A DNA stretch of 64,000 nucleotides from Apoderus coryli (Eukaryota; Arthropoda; Insecta; Coleoptera; Attelabidae): contig OU452211.1 in NCBI GenBank assembly GCA_911728435.2, forward strand, positions 3,720,001-3,784,000, in the 5' to 3' direction. Within the stretch, counting starts at the first letter, position 1, and the number at the start of each line of letters is the position of its first letter. The notes under the pieces were generated by a model. It saw only the letters and a program-made list of their open reading frames with translations. It was not told the DNA's origin and did no database searches. This document shows positions 21,640 through 33,700 of the stretch, piece by piece. A program made the position numbers and the translations under genes.

Positions 21640-23360
21640 TGTCCTATATGGAAATCAGTCTGTTTTCGTCGTCCGGAAGTCCCGTCTTAAAAGTATGTAG
21701 TCATAATATAAAAAGTTGAAATATGAAGTATATTGAAAAAAAAAAAAAAAAAGATTTAGTATGCTACAAAAAGAAGCCTAACTCTACAAGGACGTATTTA
21801 CCCATATGTAAATTAGTCTGTTTTATACGTTCGAGAGTCCAGGCTTAAGAGTATGTCGGCATAAATATAAACAGTTGAAATATGAAGTATATTAAGGAAA
21901 AGAAGATTTACTGGTCTACAAAAAGGAACCGAACTCCACAAGGATGTATTAATAGTATATTTACCTATATGTAAATCAGTCTGTTTTATACGTTCGAGAG
22001 TCCGGGCTTAAGAGTATGTAGGCATTAATATAAAAAGTTGAAATATGAAGTATATTGAAGAAAAAAATATTTAGTATGCTACAAAAAGAAGCCTAACTCT
22101 ACAAGGACGTATTTACCCATATGTAAATTAGTCTGTTTTATACGTTCGAGAGTCCAGGCTTAAGAGTATGTCGGCATTAATATAAACAGTTGAAATATGA
22201 AGTATATTAAGGAAAAGAAGATTTACTGGTCTACAAAAAAAAAGCCGAACTCCACAAGGATGTATTAATAGTATATTTACCTATATGTAAATCAGTCTGT
22301 TTTATACGTTCGAGAGTCCGGGCTTAAGAGTATGTAGGCATTAATATAAATAGTTGAAATATGAAGCATATTGAAGCAAAAAAGATTTAGTATGTTACAA
22401 AAAGAAGCCTGACTCCACAAGGATGTATTTACCCATATGTAAATCAGTCTGTTTTATACGTTCGAGAGTCCAGGCTTAAGAGTATGTCGGCATTAATATA
22501 AACAGTTGAAATATGAAGTATATTAAGGAAAAGAAGATTTACTGTTCTACAAAAAGAAGCCTAACTTCACAAGGATGTATTAATAGTATATTTACCTATA
22601 TGGAAATCAGTCTGTTTTATACGTTCGAGAGTCCGGGCTTAAGAGTATGTAGGCATTAATATAAAAAGTTGAAATATCAAGTATATTGAAGAAAAAAAGA
22701 TTTAGTATGCTACAAAAAAAAACCTAACTCCACAAGGATGTATTTACCCATATGTAAATTAGTCTGTTTTATACGTTCGAGAGTCCAGGCTTAAGAGTAG
22801 GTCGGCATAAAGATAAACTGTTGAAATATGAAGTATATTAAGGAAAAGAAGATTTACTGTTCTACAAAAAGAAGCCTAACTCTACAAGGATGTATTAATA
22901 GTATATTTACCTATATGGAAATCAGTCTGTTTTATACGTTCGAGAGTCCGGGCTTAAGAGTATGTAGGAATTAATATAAAAAGTTGAAATATGAAGTATA
23001 TTGAAGCAAAAAAGATTAAGTATGCTACAAAAAGAAGCCTAACTCCACAAGGATGTATTAATAGTATATTTACCTATATGTAAATCAGTCTCTTTTATAC
23101 GTTCGAGAGTCCGGGCTTAAGAGTATGTAGGCATTAATATAAAAAGTTGAAATATGAAGTATATTGAAGAAAAAAAGATTTAGTATGCTACAAAAAGAAG
23201 CCTAACTCCACAAAGATGTATTTACCCATATGTAAATCATTCTGTTTTATACGTTCGATAGGCCAGGCTTAAGAGTATGTCGGCATTAATATAAACAGTT
23301 GAAATATGAAGTATATTAAGGAAAAGAAGATTTACTGTTCTACAAAAAGAAGCCTAATCC
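21640..23360. repeat. alternating dimeric satellite, 11 monomers
   Basis: The anchor motif AGTCTG (varying slightly) recurs at 21657, 21815, 21978, 22130, 22294, 22446, 22609, 22761, 22924, 23087 and 23239. Spacings are 158, 163, 152, 164, 152, 163, 152, 163, 163 and 152. Two monomer types alternate. Type A (152 bp) carries GTCCGGGCTT, GTAGGCATT and TTGAAG. Type B (163 bp) carries GTCCAGGCTT, GTCGGCATT, TTAAGGAAAAG and an 11-bp longer linker (ATTAATAGTAT). The dimer is about 315 bp. The ninth monomer (22924-23086) has an A body with a B linker and breaks the alternation. The array starts within about 30 bp of the Kelch gene's polyadenylation signal. Confidence 0.95.
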
Positions 23361-23390
23361 ATAAGAATTATCATACTCTGAGAGACAGCG

Positions 23391-24048
23391 ATGGATTTCT
23401 TAACGCAACAGAAGATTAACGATCATTATGTCGGCACCTTGCTGATTAATTCGTTAATTGCTCTTTTGCTGTTAATATCGAGCTTATGTGTTTTTTCTAT
23501 TGTCCTCTCTCCATTGATGTGTGGAGGCCTGATTAAAAAACACGTTGAACTGGGCAATCATTAATATTAAATTTAGTAATGAAGGTACTGAATTTGCTCG
23601 TGCCACCACTTCGAAAATTATGAAAATTGTTGAGAAACTTGTACTTGAAGATGCCCGTATAGTCAAAAAAATTGGAACCATTCACACTATCCTTCATGAC
23701 CAATACATTACAGAATTTTAACAGATGTTCAAGCTGCATTTACAGATTATGCCAGTCATCTAAGTGGTATCAAGAATATAATAACTCAAATCAAATTAAA
23801 TAATCAATTAGCAAGAATAACAATAACTGATTATGATCAATACAGCCGCCTACGGGCTAGAAAACTCATGCTCAGTGTTTTGGGACTCGAAGGAAATTTT
23901 AATGATTGAATAGATAGTACCTATTTGAGCATGTTGCGAAGGCTTACAAGGAAAATTATTTCTGGGAATGAAACTGCATGGCACAAACATAATGGAATTG
24001 AGCACATTTCTAGATTTTGACGACGATGATCTAATGGCTCACATCTGA
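23391..24048 (+). pseudogene. unrecognised coding-like tract with one membrane segment
   Basis: Directly after the satellite, ATG 23391 opens a 57-codon frame with a strong hydrophobic segment (LLINSLIALLLLISSLCVFS) and a stop at 23562-23564. An overlapping frame shifted by one base then runs to a stop near 23720 (IMKIVEKLVLEDARIVKKIG), and another shifted frame continues to about 23908 (QAAFTDYASHLSGIKNIITQ). A last piece near 24000-24048 ends acidic (LDFDDDDLMAHI). The helical content and low stop density on one strand suggest one gene broken by two or more single-base indels. I do not recognise the family. A host gene, a mobile-element gene and an old viral insertion all remain possible. 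Confidence 0.4.
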
Positions 24049-24985
24049 ATTTAACTAAAAATAAAAATTGAATAGTTATTTGTTCGTTATAAAGATGTTT
24101 CGCTGGTATTTACTTTAATAATTACATTAATTGTACAACACATTTTAGTAATTGTAAATCCGTATTTTTAGGAGTTTCTTTCTGATATTTGCTAATTTTT
24201 TATATAGTTTCTAATAGAAATATTGATTGGTATATTTATAAAATGTTTAATTAAACTAAAAAAATAAAAATACGAACATGGCATTGACTATTGACACGTA
24301 GTATCACCAATCTTTGTTATCACCGTGGACAGGTATTTGTGTCCCGACTTCACGTGTTAAAGTAGGTACCTACGCAACGATCGATGTTACGTTACGGGTT
24401 TTTTCGCAAATGCGGAATTACCTTTAGATAACTGTAATAATGTACAACCTACTGAAAATGTTTCAATAAATATGAAAGATATTGCAAATCAATGAATTAG
24501 CATCGTAAGATGATAAAATCAATAAATTCAAGAGCAGATCTCTTTAATTTGCGTTTAAAACCGGATCGAAGTAGCTACCTACCTTTTGAAACATTAGTTA
24601 TGTGTTATGTACGTTTCAATAAAACAGGTAAAGGGTAATGAGAGAAACAGCTGTTTTAAATTTAATCAACCTCTAATAGGTTGCACATAAAATAACTGCG
24701 AATTTTATAAAAATAATTACAATATAAGTATCTAAAACAAGCGCATTGTTTGTAACAATAAAAATGATGATAATTTATAATAAATAATTGCTGAGTGGGT
24801 GGTTAACTAGAAATAAAACTATTAAAAACAACACAGTTTATAATTAATTTTTCGTGATTTGGTTTTTGATTTAAAAACCATTCACGATTTCTGGGCTATG
24901 TCAATATTTTAAAATTAAGATTTCGTTTCTTCAGTTAACTGTTATCGTTTTCCTTTCGATTTTTGTTGTTGCTCCATTAATTATT
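24049..24985. other. AT-rich intergenic DNA, upstream of the DUF3105 gene
   Basis: No gene was recognised. The last few hundred bases should include the promoter and 5' UTR of the gene starting at 24986, but no clear core element was identified. Confidence 0.45.
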
Positions 24986-27672
24986 ATGTTGAAAAATATC
25001 GTTGTATTGTGTTTAACTATCGTTAATGCCAGAGGTAAGTGTTACAACATTATAGGTTACAGGTAATCCTGATTAAATCGATATCAATTCATGTTTTATG
25101 ATAAAAACTAATTGATATGAAATTCATGTTTCATTTGGAGCATTTTTATTTATAATCATATATCTTTTCACTCATAAGTTTTGTTTATTGACCTTTATGA
25201 GTTCAAGTAACGAAAATTACATTGCGCTTAATGTGTTTTCACCATTATCTCATCTCAAAAAAGCCTATTTCAAGTTTGAGGATAATTTGTATGGTGAGCT
25301 AAAGGTTCGTCCTTGCTTACTATCCAAACAAAGCTATTTAAGTCAAGTTATCAAACTAAAGCAAGTTTATTTACAAAGATTGTAATGTTTATGATATATT
25401 TTAGCTGCCACGCACGATAAATCGTGGTCAGGCAAATGGTTCCCTCATACACCCTTCGAAGAAGACACAAATCCTGTAATAGGTGGACTTCCCGATACAG
25501 AACAGTCTTTACATGACCCCAAACATGGAATTGCTATGGGTATTCCTGATAAACGATGTGATGATGCTGAAGTATGGAAAGTATATATATCGTGGAACTG
25601 TGGAAAATTAAGACGAATAATTTATTTTTTAGACGAATTTAGAGATTGATTGGTATATGGATGTAACGAACTACACATGTTTAGATGATCGTACTTTGTA
25701 TTTACCCAGATCAACTGTCCATCCAATTCATAGTGTAGAACATATACCTAAGGCTTATGTAGTAAGAGTTTGTTCAATGATTTTTGGCTTAGAAATTAAG
25801 ATATATCTGCAACAAACAAGTATCGAAGAAAAGTTTGAAGCTCTTGGAAGCAAGCAAGTTTCTATGACTTTAGATATGAGTTTTAAAACACCAAATTAGA
25901 TTACGTTCGGGGTCTGTTATGGTACTGCTGTTCCTTTTGACCAATGCACCAAGCCTTAACCACCATTTTACTTCCATACAAGGCTGTAGCCACCATTGCG
26001 AAGGTTATCACCCTATCAATTTTGTTCTGCGAATGAATGCTACTAGGGTCGGAGCATGTGATAGAATTATTGGTATACATAAAGTACACAACAAAATATA
26101 ATTTTCAGTATTCTTTAAGTGTCACCTGAAATTTCATTCTGTCAATATGCAAATCAACAATGAAGGCTACATATTTGTTTACCGTACGAGATACACCACA
26201 TTAAACACAGGAAGGCTTTACATGAGACAGTTCTTGGTGTTCGCATTTGACATGCAGCTTTCACCTAGCCTGAATTTGCTAGTTGGCATTCCTTATGACT
26301 TTGAAGGCAGCAATTGTTTGATGCATAGATCTGGGATTTACGATAGCCTCAAAGCAAGAAGTCTAAAGGCGTTAAACGGCAATATATCAGTTCAAGTCAC
26401 CGCTTGTGCATTTCATTTGGATTGATATCGCCCTCAATCCGATAATTTGGCTTTCTACGTATCTATTGCTCCAAAAACAAACCTCGTCGCTTAAGGTAGT
26501 CGATTTTTTGTCTCAATTTGGTTCAACCTTCTATAGCTCTAGCGATGTTGTCTAGGGTCGTAGTTCCTGGGTCAGGGAATTTTATACGGCTGCAGCACCA
26601 AGTCCGTTCGCCATGTTGAAGTCGCAGAAAGGCTAAATCGTTGTGATCAGTGAGAAATTGGCCAATTCTTTTAATGTTTAGGCTAATATATAGTTAAAAA
26701 AGTTCAATAAAGGTCGCACAATTAAAAATTCATTGCTGTACTCATAAATACGTCACAACCAGTCCTCTTTGGCTAACGTTGTTCTTAAGGTAGTAATCTA
26801 TCCTTTTTGACGGATGTTACTTTAACAACATGCTCATATACTTATTTCGAGCGACCATATTGACAGATCATTCAGAAGTCTAATCTCAATTCTACTTTTT
26901 AGGCTCCGCATAAATGTATGAACGAATCTTTAGAATATACTGAAATAATACCCACATTGTAAGTATTTTAAGGCTTTATATGAATTGGAATTATAGTTGA
27001 GTGATATTTCGCAAACTGATTTTTAAAAATCACTTAATCATGATTTACTAAACGTAATAATACGTTGCCAGTCACCACGTTTAAAACTAACTGGTATTAA
27101 AAAATGACGGGATCACTCAGCTCTAATTAGCTTCACTGTACTTTTTTCTAGCTCGTATTGTAGGTTCCTGTAATATATATACATAACAATATTTTTAGTG
27201 GTACACATCGCCCTCTGTGGGGCGTCTACGGTGAATACACATTTCTACCGAAGCAACGTTGGTTGCATAATCTTGAACATGGGGCCGTGGTGATGTTGTA
27301 CCATCCCTGCGCTAATCGGAATCAAGTTAACAAATTAAAGGATATTGTTAAAGCGTGTCTTTACCGACATGTTATTACGCCATATAACTTGCTCTCTGCC
27401 GAAAAGGTAACAGCCCCTAATTCTGTTTACTGAAATAATAAATACTTTTTTATTTACAGCCACTAGCGCTAGTCGCATGGGGTCACCGTTTGGAAATGTC
27501 GAAAGTTGCACCGGAAGTCGCCATCGATTTTATCAAAAAGTACGCCCTACATGGCCCAGAACAAACTTACAGGGATGGCCAGTATAGTTTTATGCTTAAA
27601 AAGCATGCAACTATTGTCACCAGTTTCAAAGATGATATCATTTGTCCGAATTTTAACGTCAACATGAAATAA
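24986..27672 (+). CDS. secreted DUF3105 protein, TP53I13-like
   Basis: Six exons join in frame to 831 nt, 276 aa: 24986-25034, 25405-25580, 25633-25761, 26903-26958, 27199-27406 and 27460-27672. All junctions are GT/AG. A start at ATG 24986 gives a hydrophobic signal peptide ([15 protein letters not shown]). The C-terminal half is a DUF3105 domain with its hallmark [20 protein letters not shown], followed by [20 protein letters not shown]. This arrangement matches tumour protein p53-inducible protein 13 (TP53I13) and its insect homologues, whose biochemical role is poorly known. Paired cysteines (RCDD, YTCLDD, HKCMNE, YHPCA, DIICPN) suit an extracellular or luminal protein. The end of exon 3 could lie at 25758 or 25761; both keep phase 0, and I chose the GTAAGA donor. 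An AATAAA at 28196-28201 may end the transcript. Confidence 0.88.
25762..26902. other. intron 3 of the DUF3105 gene, with a repeat remnant
   Basis: This 1.1-kb intron is the longest in the gene. Its middle (26110-26700) is richer in G and C than its flanks and contains long open frames on both strands. On the minus strand near 26560-26680 a segment ([20 protein letters not shown], then [19 protein letters not shown]) loosely resembles the C-terminal tail of LINE polyproteins. This is suggestive only. Confidence 0.35.
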
Positions 27673-29094
27673 CCATTGGAGAATCCTGCTATTTTATTGA
27701 TTTAGTTCGTAGTTTTGGTTACCTTGTAATTTATGTTTAGCATGGTACTTCAGATAAAAATTGTACGAATGATTCTTCTGGATAGAGCTTCGAAAGGTCA
27801 TTTTGATATAACCTAACCTAACGTCAGGCTCGCTACTATCCCTACAATCAAAGCATATTCACCACTAAACTTTTATAATGATCTTTCACCAATTTGATAT
27901 TGTGGAAGAGGGAAAAAGCTGAAAATGTATAGCTTTCGTTCACGCAACTTAGGACTGTGGCTGTCGCTCATTTGAGGACCGATTTCCTGTTCTATGATTT
28001 GGGGGATGTCCATGTAATGGCTATATACAGAGCAGCGACCTATACTTTTTATCAATCCTTTTAATCGACCAAACTATATATGTAACTCAATCTTGTTGGA
28101 CTAAACGAGTACTTTTTTTAAGAAAGTGTTTTTATAATTCTAAAATATTTATTTACAATTTAATTTTGTTTAATTCTAATTGAGCATTGCTCGTCAATAA
28201 ACGAATAAACAAATAGAGGCTCTGAATTTCAGAAGCGAAAGAAGGATATCAATTGTTATGGAATAACAATTAGGAAAACCGAAATGCAACTCCATGTTGA
28301 ATGCCAAGTGTTGTGCTGATTCGTTTCTGATTTGTTAAATAAAATAATCATAGTGTGCACTATAATTGATTTAACCCGAATTTTGAGCCAACAAACTACC
28401 TATCTACAATTTTTATCATTTAATTTATTTGCATGAAATGAAAACTCAACTTTTGCCCTTGATTAAAGTTGCTTTCAACAGTGTACCGATTAAAAATAAT
28501 TATAATGTAGCAGGAATATTTTAAAAATATATTAAACAATTAATTATTTTATATAATTTCACAAATTATAAGAATTTACTATACAATATTAATCCTGTTT
28601 GTAGTTATTATAATAGTATTTAAAGATCCAAAGGTTTACAGGATTTGTATAGATTTATATCCAAAATTAGGGAACACCTTAATTATATTTAAAATTAATT
28701 AATTAATAAAATTAAACTATGTTGAAAAAATATGCAGATAAATATTTGTTTCATGATAGAGATAGAAGTAGCTATAAGTATACTAATTGATTCACACAGT
28801 CTTTAGCTGCCAAAATCGTTCCTATTTGAAACCGAATTAACAAAAGTTAATTTCTTCTTTAAAAATAAATAAAATTCTTCCTGAACCTTAGTTAGAAAAT
28901 TAATTAATGTATTGTTTACTATATATAGTTTTAATGCCAACATAAATAAAAGTGTAAAAATATTGTTGGTTTTTATTTATTTTTCTTTTTCTTGGGATAA
29001 GGGTCAGGCGAGAGCTGGGGCGATTTTTGGGGAAAATAATTTCTCTTTCAGGACCCCCCACGACGATTAATTATAAGATGTTTCTTAAACTCTG
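27673..29094. other. AT-rich intergenic DNA
   Basis: Contains the 3' UTR of the DUF3105 gene (possible AATAAA at 28196-28201). Nothing else was recognised; the minus-strand open frame at 27873-28055 has no domain features. Confidence 0.5.
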
Positions 29095-29340
29095 AGTTTA
29101 ACCGGCCGAGCTGGTGATATTCTAAGTAAGCGCACCGATCTGCGTTGAGAAGCTAAGATAATCAGGTTTGATTGCGCTTCTATCGATAGTACAAATAAAA
29201 CAATCGATATGATCCATAGTGCCGATCGATTGTTTCATATCCCTAGATCAGATCATGGGGCCCCTTGACCAATTCATTATGAGGCCCCGCCGGGAAAGTC
29301 CCGGTGTGTCAGCACGCGCCTAGATAAGGTTCGGCAAAAA
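29095..29340 (+). repeat. possible tRNA-derived SINE
   Basis: A GC-rich island in very AT-rich surroundings. CCGGCCGAGCTGGTGA near 29101 resembles an A-box and AGGTTTGATTGC near 29165 a B-box, at a distance compatible with an RNA polymerase III promoter. A non-tRNA body and an A/T-rich tail follow from about 29330. A second copy would be needed to prove a SINE; none was seen in the window. Confidence 0.3.
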
Positions 29341-29519
29341 ATTGAAATAAATTATTTTTTTCATTTCATTGTCATAACCAACTTTTTGACAGGTAAATTG
29401 ACATCTTTACGATTTTTCCTTTAATTAATATTTACAGTCACGAAATTATACAATCATTTATGAAAACAACATAGAAAGTCATAATGAACAAAAGAACAAC
29501 ATCTGACCTTTCAATCACA

Positions 29520-30420
29520 AAGTTTATTTATTTATTTTTTAATTAATTACTATTCAATGTAATTTTAATTAATTACAATTTTCGATAAAGTAATTTTTTT
29601 AACCTTCACAACATAGAAAGACATAACCAACAAATGACTTTTTTTGTATTAACAATCACATTAAGTTTATTCGTATTACTTATGCTCCACGTCAGAAATG
29701 GATTATGTTGTAAAAACCATTTATTTACTTTCGTATTTAATTACTATTGAATGTATGGAATTGTAATTAATTACTATTCAATGTAATTGTAATTAATTAA
29801 AATTTTCGGCAAAGTAATTTTTGTAACCTTTATTATTAAATTTATGGATTGGTGGCGAATAAAAATAATTTTTGTCATCGTTTTGCACATTTTCTTGAGT
29901 CTATTCAAGGCCATATAAGAAACTATAAAATAAATGAGCAAAATCTTGTCCAATTTCTACAAGTTGACTTTTTATTGACCTATAATCCATCAGAAAATAA
30001 TAGATAAATGTGTATAATATAGTTTTTTTAATTTTAAAAGTTCCGTCGTCAAAAAATATGATTAATGGAGATAAAATTCATTCATTTTCTGCTGTATTGT
30101 ACTTTTAACAGCAAAAAAATATATTGAGTTCGCCCTGTTTAAATTGTAGAAATAGTATAAGTAATTGCAATTAGAGAAGTAATAGAAAATGTAGCTAAAT
30201 TACAATTTTTGTTGCTGTAATTTGTAGTTATTGTAATTAATTACAATTTTTCAAAAGTCATTTGTAATACTTGTAATTAATTACAAAAACATGATAGAGT
30301 AATTTGTAATTATTGTAATTAAATACATTTTTTCAAAAGTAATTTGTAATACTTGTATTTAATTACAACAACATGATAAAGTAATTTGTAATTGTAGTTA
30401 TTTTACTTTCGAAACTAATT
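29520..30420. repeat. AT-rich block with repeated TAATTAATTAC motifs and an 82-bp tandem pair
   Basis: The motif TGTAATTAATTAC recurs many times. From 30251 a unit of 82 bp is repeated once: TCAAAAG at 30251 and 30333, and ATGATA at 30291 and 30373. Similar stretches at 29560-29590 and 29765-29830 share TCAATGTAATT and GTAATTTTT. Such palindromic AT motifs are often subterminal repeats of DNA transposons; the neighbouring hAT remnant (30545-31990) may be related. Confidence 0.6.
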
Positions 30421-30544
30421 GACCCAGTTTTGGCTTAGTCTTACTAGAACAATAATTATATAAGATAGAAAATAATTTATTTTTTCATGGTTTTTACTTT
30501 TCTTCAAATAGTTCGTCACTTTTCTAGATGCCAGAAGCATTAGT

Positions 30545-31990
30545 GGCATGGGCGCCGGAAGAAATTAAATTAGGGGAGGGCAAGGCAAAAAATACTAAGT
30601 AAGCAAAACAAAAGTATTATGTATAAAATATGTGGCAAAATACCTATACTTATACAGTCAATCCAACTTCTTTTGAAGTTTAATTTATATATTAAGTACT
30701 TAAAATATTATATAATTAAAGAAAAACTTAAGATAAACTGATCCTGATCGGTTATAACATAAATTGAACATAAGTCTAATCAGAAAATAGCAGTAGAATA
30801 TTCCTTCGTTTTTGCGAAAATCGATCTATCATTTTTTTAATAAACACGTCTTTGTTCTTATTTACATGTTCTCTGTGTACGCTGAAAAGACATAATCCAG
30901 ATAGTCTTTATTCACTCATGGTAGACCTTAACCAAGTTTTCTCCCGTCTTAAGGTACTAAACGATCTTTCAATAATTGTGGCCGTTGTTGGAGATAAAGC
31001 CAAAAAATAGCAAATGCTTTTTTTGTTACTAGGGAAAAACTCACAATGTTTTTCCAATAAATCGGCGAACTCTAACTGAATATTTTCATTTTTATTTTTC
31101 TCTATCCACATTTCATCCCATGTTTCACTCTCAGTGTCTAAATTTTCTAAATCGTATACTTTGGCTATGTTAGGAATTTTTTCTATCAATTTCCTATACT
31201 CTTCTGTTACAGTTAACTCTGGATGAAACAGGCACAAAGAAAATGCAATTTCTGTTTCTTCCGAAAATCTTATCTCAATTGAACGGATAATTGAATCTAG
31301 ATATGGAATAAACAAAGAAACACGGTAATATTCCTCGCAAGACTTCGTTTTGTAATTAGCTCTATAAATTTGATTTGATCGCAGTCTAGGAATTCTTAGT
31401 GGTATGTCAAATTTATCACGAACCTTTTCAGATTTTTGGAAAATTCCTTAAAATATTTTTCAACGTCAGATCTGTGATTTTTTAGTGCAGACAAAAGTGT
31501 TTTAATATGGTTTTTTGCCGAAAGAAGATTTATTATTTCTCCTTGTAGTATGTTGCACACCGGTTCCAATTTAGCACTATAATGTGAAATGATGTGGAGA
31601 CAGACTATGAATTTACAAGTCGAAACTGCAGCTAATAATTGATTAGCTTTTGATCGTGTCTCTGTGCTGAATTGTATTGAATAAGCCAAATGTCTCAAAG
31701 CCCCTCTTATTTCTTCGTAATTTTCGGAAAATATTCTGATGTATTTGTACTTTGAGGACCATCGTGTCACAAAATAATGGGATTTTAGGGACATATTTTC
31801 TTCTATATGGACTGTCACGAAAAAATTTTATAACTTTGTTGATAGAATCTGCAGTATTCTGTATATCTTGGATACGGTTTAAATCATTTACCACTAAACT
31901 TATGTATGTGATATTTTCCTGTATTTACGTGTTCCAGGAGGGGGGCAAGCGCCCCGTCTTGCCCCCCCCCCCTTTCGGCGGCCATGATTA
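30545..31990 (-). mobile_element. hAT-family transposon remnant
   Basis: Minus-strand frames at 31643-31894, 31396-31818 and 30908-31315 form the C-terminal half of a hAT transposase of the type related to the P52rIPK/ZMYM-like proteins. The middle frame has TRSKANQLLAAVSTCKFIVC. The last ends in the hAT dimerisation block (FLALSPTTATIIERSFSTLR then RREKTWLRSTMSE). Frames are shifted and the N-terminal zinc-finger and first catalytic parts are absent. Outer flanks share an imperfect inverted repeat (GGCATGGGCGCCGGAAG near 30552, with the complement of CATGGCCGCCGAAAG near 31970). A C-rich run of 13 lies near 31963. The 8-bp target duplication could not be identified. Confidence 0.78.
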
Positions 31991-32699
31991 GTGGTGATTC
32001 AAATTTACAGTATTTATGAAGATATCTTTCGCTCTGGCGGACAATTATGACCCTGAAAACGATTTGTAGGTTTTTCGCGCTATGGCTAAATACTAAATGA
32101 AGAGTCATTATGTTTTAATGTATACGGTAAGACCTTTGGTAAGACTCAGATGTATTCCAAATTCTCTCTCCAATCAATAAAATACAGTTTATTTTACTTC
32201 AGTAAGTTGATTATAAAATATCTAGCAACTACCACTTAAAAACAAAAAACTAATAACTAATCTTTCATAATTTTCCCGAAATATAATCTGCTCTATATCT
32301 ATCTCCTCAAAGTCGGTGTTTGGGCCTTTATAGATGTATATTTTTCACTATAATAATAAAAGTTGTTCTACAAGGCCGCTTTCTGACACTTTGCTTTTGT
32401 CGGGCTAGTTAAACCACAGGGGGCTGCGTTCATTTTTTTCTTTTACTTTTCGTATTTTCTATTTCTTTTCTTCTTCTAACCAGTGTAGGTATTCTAAGTC
32501 GCATCATCACAAAATCAAGGAAATTATTAACGTGGGTCTCTTGTTCTTAGACCTCGTGCCGAAATATATTGGTTTTTTTAATCACTACGCTTTTATTTTA
32601 TGACAGGCGGTTAGATGGACCGTATACATAAGGTGAAGTGTATCAAATTAGGGATATACAGAGGCTGTTAAAGAACTTTATAAAGGGTGTTTTTTTATA
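31991..32699. other. intergenic DNA
   Basis: Nothing recognised. A TATAAAGGGTGTTTTTT motif near 32680 marks the probable terminus of the next mariner-like element. Confidence 0.45.
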
Positions 32700-33700
32700 G
32701 AGCTATACAACTTTGAAATGGAATAAAACAAAGCTGAATTTGTTAAGTTGATATGAAGTTTACTTTATTCGAAAGATAATCTTCTGGCATTTTAATTTAA
32801 ATATGACTTCTAGCATAATGACCGTCACGGCTGGCCTAATCTGGAGGTCCAATTTTCGATGACTTTTTCCAACATTTGTGGCCGTATATCGGCAATAACG
32901 CGGCGAATGTGTAGCAACGTAGAAAATAATCTAGTGGCGTTAAATCGCACGATTTTGGAGGCCAATTCACGGGGCCGAAACGTGAAACTATGCGGTTACC
33001 AAACGTTTCCTTCAATAAATCAATCCGGGGCACGAGTTGTGCCGTCTTGTTGAAATCACAGCTCCTGTACATCATGTTTGTTCAATTGATGAACGAAAAA
33101 GTCAGTAATCATGCTTGTATAGCGGTCAACATTGAGTGGAACGTCCTGACCTGCATCGTTTTTAAAGAAGTACGGACCAAATGATTCCACCATCCCATAA
33201 AGCACACCAAACAGTGAGATTTTCTGGAAAGTGAGCTTCATCGCTAAACAAAATTCTCTTATGAAAATCGGGATCAACTGCAGTCTTGTTTTTGATCCAT
33301 TCACCAAATCTACGCCTTCCTAGGTGATCGTGTGGCTTCAATTGTTGCACGAGTTGGATTTTGTAAGCACGAAAACCAAGATTTTTCCGCAAAATCTTCC
33401 ATTCCTGTGCACGATGGCGATACTGATTTGGGTCTTCCTCTACGCTACGCTCTACAGCAGCAATTACTTCGTCTGTACGCACTGTACGACTTCTCTGTGG
33501 TTGCGTTTTATCATTTAGTGTAAACGTGGTGCGAAAACGTTCCATAATTAATCGAATTAATGGCTCTGATGATGGACGATTATGTTCACCGTAAAATGGA
33601 CGTATTTCGAACAGAACCATGATTTTAAAAATAAATGTGCACAATTTGGAAACGTTGTTCAGGCGTCAGTCTATTCTTGTTGAAATGCCAAACCAAATTA
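32680..33700 (-). pseudogene. mariner-like transposase with internal deletions
   Basis: Same family as 1738-3787. On the minus strand the pieces are RLTPEQRFQIVHIYF at about 33650, FYGEHNRPSSEPLIRLIMER and DEVIAAVERSVEEDPNQYRH in 33162-33644, then ILFSDEAHF joined directly to PENLTVWCALWDGGI, then WPPKSCDLTPLDYFL, and finally IRRVIADIRPQMLEKVIENW near 32850. Compared with the first copy, about 30 residues are lost after SDEAHF and the segment after LDYFL is lost. Several frame changes occur. The left terminus reads GGGTGTTTTTTTATAGAGCT at about 32689. Non-functional. Confidence 0.85.

Noticed and set aside
21640..23360. Possible CRISPR-like array
   Set aside because: Repeats of 152-163 bp without unique spacers in a eukaryotic context; it is a satellite.
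25188..25385. 65-codon frame in intron 1 of the DUF3105 gene
   Set aside because: Lies between a good donor and acceptor and has no domain; the spliced protein is complete without it.
33324..33523. Plus-strand frames opposite the mariner remnant
   Set aside because: Antisense of recognised transposase sequence.
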